A stretch of 64,000 nucleotides of DNA, taken from Xylocopa sonorina. Its lineage: Eukaryota > Arthropoda > Insecta > Hymenoptera > Apidae. Positions 55,620-64,000 of this stretch are shown piece by piece (the stretch's first letter is position 1; each line of letters starts with the position of its first letter). Position numbers and translations under genes: made by a program. The stretch is taken from NCBI RefSeq assembly GCF_050948175.1, contig NW_027490111.1, positions 992,001 through 1,056,000 of the forward strand, written 5' to 3'. The notes under the pieces are model-generated. The model was not told where the DNA came from. It saw only the letters and a program-made list of their open reading frames with translations, and did no database searches.

Positions 55620-58140
55620 ATACCTAGACATCTGCAGACGCTATTTCCTAGCAAGGAAGTGTCGCATTTACATTCATTTGAAGTGTAGACGAGGAATACA
55701 TGATAATTCGCAAATCATATTATATCTTACCATGAAACATCGAAATGAGATGCGATATCGCGTTTTAAGAAGCATTAGAACTCTATTGCTACGATACGTA
55801 GACATCTGCAAACGCTATTTCCTTGGAAGGAAGTGTTGCATTTACATTCATTTTAATTGTAGACGAGGAATGCATAACACTTCGCATTGAATATTATATC
55901 TTATCATGAAACATAGATATGAGATGCAAAATCTCGTTTTAAGAAGCATTTGAACTCTATTGCTTCGCGACGTAGACATCTGCAGACGCTATTTCCTAGC
56001 AAGGAAGTGTCGCAGTTACATTCATTTGAAGTGTAGACGAGGAATACATAACACTTCGCAAATCATATTACATCTTACCATGAAACATAGAAATGAGATG
56101 CGATATCGCGTTTTAAGAATCATATGAACTCTATTGCTACGAGACGTAGACATGTGCAATCGCTATTTCCTTGCAAGGAAGTGTCGCATTTACATTCATT
56201 TGAATCGTAGACGAGGAATGCATAACACTTCGCAATGAATATTATATCTTATCAGGAAACATAGATATGAGATGCAATATCTCGTTTTAAGAAGCATTTG
56301 AACTCTATTGCTTCGATACGTAGACATCTGCAAACGCTATTTCCTAGCAAGGAAGTGTCGCATTTACATTCATTTGAAGTGTAGGCGAGGAATACGTGAC
56401 ACTTCGCAAATCATATTATATTTTACCATGAAACATAGAAATGAGATGCGATATCGCGTTTTAAGAAGCATTAGAACTCTATTGCTACGATACCTAGACA
56501 TCTGCAGACGCTATTTCCTAGCAAGGAAGTGTCGCATTTACATTCATTTGAAGTGTAGACGAGGAATACATGATAATTTGCAAATCATATTATATCTTAC
56601 CATGAAACATCGAAATGGGATGCGATATCGCGTTTTAAGAATCATAAGAACTCTATTGCTACGATACGTAGACATCTGCAAACGCTATTTCCTAGCGAGG
56701 AAGTATCGCATTCACATTCATTTGAAGTGTAGACGAGGAATACATAACACTTCGCAAATCATGTTATGTCTTACCATGAAACATAGAAATGAGATGTGAT
56801 ATCGCGTTTTAAGAATCATATGAACTCTATTGCTACGATACGTAGACATCTGCAGACGCTATTTCCTAGCAAGGAAGTGTCGCATTTACATTCATTTGAA
56901 TCGTAGACGAGGAATGCATAACACTTCGCAATGAATATTATATCTTATCAGGAAACATAGATATGAGATGCAATATCTCGTTTTAAGAAGCATTTGAACT
57001 CTATTGCTTCGATACGTAGACATCTGCAAACGCTATTTCCTAGCAAGGAAGTGTCGCATTTACATTCATTTGAAGTGTAGGCGAGGAATACGTGACACTT
57101 CGCAAATCATATTATATTTTACCATGAAACATAGAAATGAGATTCGATATCGCGTTTTAAGAAGCATTAGAAAGCTATTGCTACGATACGTAGACATCTG
57201 CAAACGCTATTTCCTAGCGAGGAAGTATCGCATTCACATTCATTTGAAGTGTAGACGAGGAATACATAACACTTCGCAAATCATGTTATGTCTTACCATG
57301 AAACATAGAAATGAGATTTGATATCGCGTTTTAAGAATCATATGAACTCTATTGCTACGATACGTAGACATCTGTAATCGCTATTTCCTTGCAAGGAAGT
57401 GTCGCATCTACTTTCATTTGAAATGTAGACGAGGAATACATAACACTTCGCAAGTCATATTATATCTTACCATGAAACATAGAAATGAGATGCGGTATCG
57501 CGTTTTAAGAAGCATTAGAACTCTATTGCTACGATACCTAGACATCTGCAGATGCTATTTCCTAGCAAGGAAGTGTTGCATTAACATTCATTTGAAGTGT
57601 AGACGAGGAATACATGATACTTCGCAAATCATATTATATCTTACCATGAAACATAGAAATGAGATGCGATATCGCGTTTTAAGAAGCATTAGAACACAAT
57701 TGCTACGATAGGTAGACATTTACAAACGCTATTTCCTAGCAAAGAAGTGTTGCATTTACATTCATTTGAAGTGTAGACGAGGAATACATAACACTTCGCC
57801 AATCATATTATATCTTACCATGAAACATAGAAATGAGATGCGATATCGCGTTTTAAGAAGCATTAGAACACCATTGCTACGATATGTAGATATTTGCAAA
57901 CGCTATTTCCTTGCAAGGAAGTGTCGCATTTACATTCATTTGAAGTGTAGACGAGGAATACATAACACTTCGCAAATCATATTATATCTTACCATGAAAC
58001 ATAGAAATGAGATGCGATATCGCGTTTTAAGAAGCATTAGAACTCTATTGCTACGATACGTAGACATCTGCAAACGCTATTTCCTTGCAAGGAAGTGTCG
58101 CATTTACATTCATTTGAAACGTAGAAGAGGAATGCATAAC
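55620..58140 (+). repeat. Satellite monomers with a repeated four/five-monomer theme
   Basis: The segment starting in a class B monomer and passing through GTAGGCGAGGAATACGTGAC and TATATTTTACCATG occurs at 53176, 55438, 56308 and 57004, at spacings of 2262, 870 (5 x 174) and 696 bp (4 x 174). Private marks are CATGATAATTCGC near 55700 and 56570, GAGATGTGATATCGC near 56790, GAGATTTGATATC near 57313 and CGTAGAAGAGG near 58121. Confidence 0.82.
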
Positions 58141-61100
58141 ACTTCGCAATGAATATTATATCTTATCAAGAAACATAGATATGAGATGCAATATCTCGTT
58201 TTAAGAAGCATTTGAACTCTATTGCTTCGATACGTAGACATCTGGAAACGCTATTTCCTTGCAAGGTAGTGTCGCATTTACATTCATTTGAATCGTAGAC
58301 GAGGAATGCATAACACTTCGCAAAGAATATAATATCTTATCATGAGACATAGATAAGAGATGCAATATCTCGTTTTAAGAATCATTTGAACTCTATTGCT
58401 TCGATACGTAGACATCTGGAAACGCTATTTCCTTGCAAGGTAGTGTCGCATTTACATTCATTTGAATCGTAGACGAGGAATGCATAACACTTCGCAAAGA
58501 ATATAATATCTTATCATGAGACATAGATAAGAGATGCAATATCTCGTTTTAAGAAGCATTTGAACTCTATTGCTTCGATACGTAGACACCTGCAAACGCT
58601 ATTTCCTAGCGAGGAAGTGTCGCATTTACATTCATTTGAAGTGTAGACGAGGAATACATAACACTTCGCAAATCATATTATATCTTACCATGAAACATAG
58701 AAATGAGTTCGATATCGCGTTTTAAGAAGCATTAGAAAGCTATTGCTACGATACGTAGACATCTGCAAACGCTATTTCCTAGCGAGGAAGTATCGCATTC
58801 ACATTCATTTGAAATGTAGACGAGGAATACATAACACTTCGCAAATCATGTTATATCTTACCATGAAACATAGAAATGAGATGCGATATCGCGTTTTAGG
58901 AATCATATGGACTCTATTGCTACGATACGTAGACATCTGCAATCGCTATTTCCTTGCAAGGAAGTGTCGCATTTACATTCAGTTGAAGTGTAGACGAGGA
59001 ATACATAACACTTCGCAAACCATATTACATCTTACCATGAAATATAGAAATGAGATGCGATATCGCGTTTTAGGAATCATATGGACTCTATTGCTACGAT
59101 ACGTAGACATCTGCAATCGCTATTTCCTTGCAAGGAAGTGTCGCATTTACATTCATTTGAAGTGTAGACGAGGAATATATAACACTTCGCAATGAATATT
59201 ACATCTTATCATGAAACATAGGAATGAGATGCGATATCTTGTTTTAAGAAGCATTTGAACTCTATTGCTTCGAAACGTAGACATCTGGAAACGCTATTTC
59301 CTTGCAAGGTAGTGTCGCATTTACATTCATTTGAATCGTAGACGAGGAATGCATAACACTTCGCAAAGAATATAATATCTTATCATGAGACATAGATAAG
59401 AGATGCAATATCTCGTTTTAAGAAGCATTTGAACTCTATTGCTTCGATACGTAGACATCTGCAAACGCTATTTCCTAGCAACGAAGTGTCGCATTTACAT
59501 TCATTTGAAGTGTAGACGAGGACTACATAACACTTCGCAAATCATATTATATCTTACCATGAAACATAGAAATGAGATGCGATATCGCGTTTTAAGAGCC
59601 ATTAGAACTCTATTGCTACGATACCTATACATTTGCAGACGCTATTTCCTAGCAAGGTAGTGTCGCATTTACATTCATTTGAAGTGTAGACGAGGAATAC
59701 ATAACACTTCGCAAATCATATTATATCTTACCATGAAACATAGAAATGAGATGCGATATCGCGTTTTAGGAATCATATGAACTCTATTGCTTCGATACGT
59801 AGACATCTGCAATCGCTATTTCCTTGCAAGGAAGTGTCGCATTTACATTCATTTGAAGTGTAAACGAGGAATACATAACACTTCGCAAATCATATTATAT
59901 CTTACCATGAAACATAGAAATGAGATGCGATATCGCGTTTTAAGTAGCATTAGAACTCTATTGCTACGATACTAGACATCTGCAAACGCTATTTCCTTGC
60001 AAGGTAGTATCGCATTTACATTCATTTGAAGTGTAGACGTGGAATACATGACACTTCGCAAATCATATTATATCTTACCATGAAACATAGAAATGAGATG
60101 CGATATCGCGTTTTAAGAAGCATTAGAATTCTATTGCTACGATACGTAGACATCTGCAAACGCTATTTCCTAGCAAGGAAGTGTCGCATTTACATTCATT
60201 TGAAGTGTAGACGAGGAATACATAACACTTCGCAAATCATACTATATCTTACCAAGAGACATAGAAATGAGATACGATATCGCGTTTTAAGAATCATAAG
60301 AACACTATTGCTACGGTACCTAGACATCTGCAGACGCTATTTCCTTGCAAGGAAGTGTCGCATTTACATTCATTTGAAGTGTAGACGAGGAATACATGAC
60401 ACTTCGCAAATCATATTATATCTTACCATGAAACATAGATAAGAGATGCAATATCTCTTTTTTAAGAAGCATTTGAACTCTATTGCTTCGATACGTAGAC
60501 ATCTGCAAACGCTATTTCCTAGCAACGAAGTGTCGCATTTACATTCATTTGAAGTGTAGACGAGGGATACATGACACTTCGCAAATCATATTATATCTTA
60601 CCATGAACATAGAAATGAGATGCGATATCGCGTTTTAAGAAGCATTAGAACACTATTGCTACGATACGTAGACATCTGCAAACGCTATTTCCTTGCAAGA
60701 AAGTGTCGCATTTACATTCATTTGAATCGTAGACGAGGAATGCATAACACTTCGCAATGAATATTATATCTTATCAGGAAACATAGATATGAGAAGCATT
60801 ATCTCGTTTTAAGAATCATATGAACTCCATTGCTACGATACGTAGACATCTGCAGACGCTATTTCCTAGCAAGGAAGTGTCGCATTTACATTCATTTGAA
60901 GTGTAGACGAGGAATACATAACACTTCGCAAATCATACTATATCTTACCAAGAGACATAGAAATGAGATACGATATCGCGTTTTAAGAAGTATTAGAACA
61001 CTATTGCTACGGTACCTAGACATCTGCAGACGCTATTTCCTTGCAAGGAAGTGTCGCATTTACATTCATTTGAAGTGTAGACGAGGAATGCATAACACTT

Positions 61101-62110
61101 TGCAAAGAATATAATATCTTATCATGAGACATAGATAAGAGATGCAATATCTCCTTTTAAGAAGCATTTGAACTCTATTGCTTCGATACGTAGACATCTG
61201 CAAACGCTATTTCCTAGCAACGAAGTGTCGCATTTACATTCATTTGAAGTGTAGACGAGGACTACATAACACTTCGCAAATCAAATTATATCTTACCATG
61301 AAACATAGAAATGAGATGCGATATCGCGTTCTAAGAGCCATTAGAACTCTATTGCTACGATACCTATACATCAGCAGACGCTATTTCCTAGCAAGGTAGT
61401 GTCGCATTTACATTCATTTGAAGTGTAGACGAGGAATACATAACACTTCGCACATCATATTATATCTTACCATGAAACATAGAAATGAGATGCGATATCG
61501 CGTTTTAAGAAGCATTAGAACACTATTGCTACGATAGGTAGAAATTTGCAAACGCTATTTCCTAGCAAAGAAGTGTCGCATTTACATTCATTTGAAGTGT
61601 AGACGAGGAATACATAACACTTCGCAAATCATATTATATCTTACCATGAAACATTGAAATGAGATGCGATATCGCGTTTTAAGAAGCATTAGAACTCTAT
61701 TGCTTCGATACGTAGACATCTGGAAACGCTATTTCCTTGCAAGGTAGTGTCGCATATACATTCATTTGAATCGTAGACGAGCAATGCATAACACTTCGCA
61801 AAGAATATAATATTTTATCATGAGACATAGATAAGAGATGCAATATCTCGTTTTAAGAAGCATTTCAACTCTATTGCTTCGATACGTAGACATCTGCAAA
61901 CGCTATTTCCTAGCAACGAAGTGTCGCATTTACATTCATTGGAAGTGTAGACGAGGACAACATAACACTTCGCAAATCATATTATATCTTACCATGAAAC
62001 ATAGAAATGAGATGCGATATCGCGTTTTAAGAGCCATTAGAACTCTATTGCTACGATACCTATACATCTGCAGACGCTATTTCCTAGCAAGGTAGTGTCG
62101 CATTCACATT
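58141..62110 (+). repeat. Right-hand diverged block with an AAGAATATAATATC subtype
   Basis: A class B subtype with CATCTGGAAACGC, TGCAAGGTAGTGTCGC, CGCAAAGAATATAATATC and CATGAGACATAGATAAGAG is found near 58320, 58494, 59364, 61105 and 61800, and I did not see it left of 58 kb. The first two lie 174 bp apart. 59439-59660 matches 61178-61399 at 1739 bp, and the same form recurs 696 bp later near 61874 (CTAGCAACGAAGTGTCGC). Other marks: TTACCAAGAGACATAG near 60250 and 60951, and CGATACTAGAC near 59970 with one base lost. Confidence 0.85.
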
Positions 62111-64000
62111 CATTTGAAGTATAGACGAGGAATACATAATACGTCGCGAATCATATTATATCTTACCATGAAACATAGAAATGAGATGCGACATCGCGTT
62201 TTAAGAATCATAAGAACTCTATTGCTACGATACGTAGACATCTGCAAACGCTATTTCCTTGCAAGGAAGTGTCGCATTTACATTCATTTGAATCGTAGAC
62301 GAGGAATGCATAACACTTCGCAATGAATATTATATCTTATCAGGAATCATAGATATGAGAAGCAATATCTCGTTTTAAGAATCATATGAACTCTATTGCT
62401 ACGATACGTAGACATCTGCAAACGCTATTTCCTTGCAAGGAAGTGTCGCATTTACATTCATTTGAATCGTAGACGAGGAATGCATAACACTTCGCAATGA
62501 ATATTATATCTTATTATGAAACATGGATATGAGATGCAATATCTCGTTTTAAGAAGCATTTGAACTCTATTGCTACGATACGTAGACATCTGCAAACGCT
62601 ATTTCCTTGCAAGGAAGTGTCGCATTTGCATTCATTTGAATCGTAGACGAGGAATGCATAACACTTCGCAATGAATATTATATCTTATTATGAAACATGG
62701 ATATGAGATGCAATATCTCGTTTTAAGAAGCATTTGAACTCTATTTCTTCGATACGTAGACATCTGCAAACGCTATTTCCTAGCAAGGAAGTGTCGCATT
62801 TACTTTCATTTGAAGTGTAGACGAGGAATACATAACACTTCGCAAATCATATTATATCTTACCATGAAACATAGAAATGAGATTCGATATCGCATTTTAA
62901 GAAACATTAGGAAGCTATTGCTACGATACGTAGACATCTGCAAACGCTATTTCCTAGCGAGGAAGTATCGCATTCACATTCATTTGAAGTGTAGACGAGG
63001 AATACATAACACTTCGCAAATCATGTTATATCTTACCATGAAACATAGAAATGAGATGCGATATCGCGTTTTAGGAATCATATGAACTCTATTGCTACGA
63101 TACGTAGACATCTGCAATCGCTATTTCCGTGCAAGGAAGTGTCGCATTTACATTCATCTGAAGTGTAGACGAGGAATACATAACACTTCGCAAATCATAT
63201 TATATCTTACCATGAAACATAGAAATGAGATGCGATCTCGCGTTTTAAGAAGCATTAGAACTCTATTGCTACGATACGTAGACATCTGCAAACGCTATTT
63301 CCTTGCAAGGAAGTGTCGCATTTACATTCATTTGAATCGTAGACGAGGAATGCATAACAGTTCGCAATGAATATTATATCTTATCAAGAAACATAGATAT
63401 GAGATGCAATATCTCGTTTTAAGAAGCATTTGAACTCTATTGCTTCGATGCGTAGACATCTGGAAACGCTATTTCCTAGCAAGGATGTGTCGCATTTACA
63501 TTCATTTGAAGTGTAGACGAGGAATACATAATACTTCGCAGTGAATATTACATCTTATCATGAAACATAGAAATGAGATGCGATATCTTGTTTTAAGAAG
63601 CATTTGAACTCTATTGCTTCGATACGTAGACATCTGCAAACGCTATTTCCTTGCAAGGTAGTGTCGCATTTACATTCATTTGAAGTGTAGACGTGGAATA
63701 CATGACACTTCGCAAATCATATTACATCTTACCATGAAACATAGAAATGGGATGCGATATCGTGTTTTAAGAAGCATTAGAACTCTATTGCTACGATACC
63801 TAGACATCTGCAGACGCTATTTCCTAGCAAGGAAGTGTCGCATTTACATTCATTTGAAGTGTGGACGAGGAATACATAACTCTTCGCAAATCATATTATA
63901 TCTTACTATGTAACATAGAAATGAGATGCGATATCGCGTTTTAAGAAGCATTAGAACCCTATTGCTACGATAGGTAGACATCTGCAAACGCTCTTTCCTA
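62111..64000 (+). repeat. Satellite monomers at the right edge
   Basis: About eleven monomers ending in mid-unit. A 174-bp tandem pair with TTATTATGAAACATGGATATG lies at about 62505-62680 and 62680-62850. Private forms: TAATACGTCGCGAATC near 62148, CTATTTCTTCG near 62743, TTTCCGTGCAAGG near 63126, GATGCGATCTCGCG near 63230 and TATGTAACATAG near 63906. The array clearly continues past the window. Confidence 0.85.

Larger units (their letters stand above)
1..64000 (+). repeat. Tandem satellite DNA array, 174-bp monomer, fills the whole window
   Basis: Anchor words such as ACCATGAAACATAGAAATGA, GCTACGATACGTAGAC and CATTTACATTCATTTGAA recur every 174 bp from the first to the last base, always in the same orientation. 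Early spacing is exact: the ATGAAACATAG anchor lies at 9, 183 and 357. Departures from multiples of 174 come from small indels, mostly one base, plus a 50-bp and an 18-bp deletion. No non-satellite sequence interrupts the array and neither boundary is inside the window. The monomer length fits one nucleosome plus linker, as in many eukaryotic centromeric or pericentromeric satellites; that role is inferred, not shown. I do not recognise the family. It is not primate alpha satellite (171 bp), and I found no CENP-B-box-like motif. Confidence 0.98.

Noticed and set aside
1..64000. CRISPR array
   Set aside because: Regular spacing is present, but there are no unique spacers: the whole 174 bp is conserved between units and no cas genes are present.
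1..64000. Primate alpha satellite or a CENP-B box
   Set aside because: The period is 174, not 171, and the monomer words do not match what I know of alpha satellite. I found no TTCG...A..CGGG arrangement; the only CGGG seen is in the TTATCGGGAAAC variant, with the wrong surroundings.
1..64000. tRNA or 5S rRNA-derived repeat (a possible source of tandem arrays)
   Set aside because: No A-box/B-box pair, cloverleaf or 5S-like sequence could be found in the monomer by eye.

Overview
The whole 64 kb window is one uninterrupted tandem-repeat (satellite DNA) array. The basic unit is a 174-bp, AT-rich monomer repeated head to tail on one strand from the first base to the last. At 174 bp per unit the window holds roughly 368 monomers. 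I see no protein-coding gene, rRNA, tRNA, CRISPR array, transposon or single-copy sequence. A long monotonous array with nucleosome-sized monomers and nested higher-order duplications is typical of eukaryotic centromeric or pericentromeric heterochromatin. I do not recognise the monomer and cannot name the species. One counted monomer (9-182) has 64 G+C of 174 (about 37%) and 10 CpG, more than its base composition predicts. That suggests a genome with little CpG methylation or loss, for example many insects, but this is inference.

Many forward-strand open frames of 60-208 codons exist because 174 is a multiple of three (58 codons) and the commonest monomer form has no stop in one frame. They appear to be a by-product of the repeat. 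Stop alleles sit at a few fixed codons, are frequent, and have been copied along with the array. One-base indels also recur.

Layout by region. (1) 1-4.4 kb: diverged monomers, of which 357-2330 matches 5403-7376 at an offset of 5046 bp (29 monomers). (2) 4.1-11 kb: a 348-bp dimer duplication, then two nearly identical 3256-bp units (19 monomers less 50 bp). (3) 11-13.4 kb: mixed monomers and another 348-bp duplication. (4) 13.1-18.8 kb: two copies of a 16-monomer unit (2782 bp), the second with one extra monomer. (5) 18.8-25.4 kb: nine-monomer units (about 1565 bp) and related variants. (6) 25.4-34.3 kb: five-monomer (868 bp), ten-monomer (1739 bp) and three-monomer (521 bp) units. (7) 34.8-43.5 kb: a mosaic second copy of material from 11.7-25.2 kb, including a roughly 4-kb stretch (37.1-41.25 kb) full of private one-base indels. 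(8) 43.5-51.3 kb: mixed monomers with short shared segments. (9) 51.3-55.6 kb: two copies of a 13-monomer (2262 bp) unit. (10) 55.6-64 kb: more diverged monomers with a distinct subtype.

The array therefore has no single higher-order unit. It is a patchwork of local amplifications of different ages and sizes, consistent with repeated unequal exchange or replication-based amplification.
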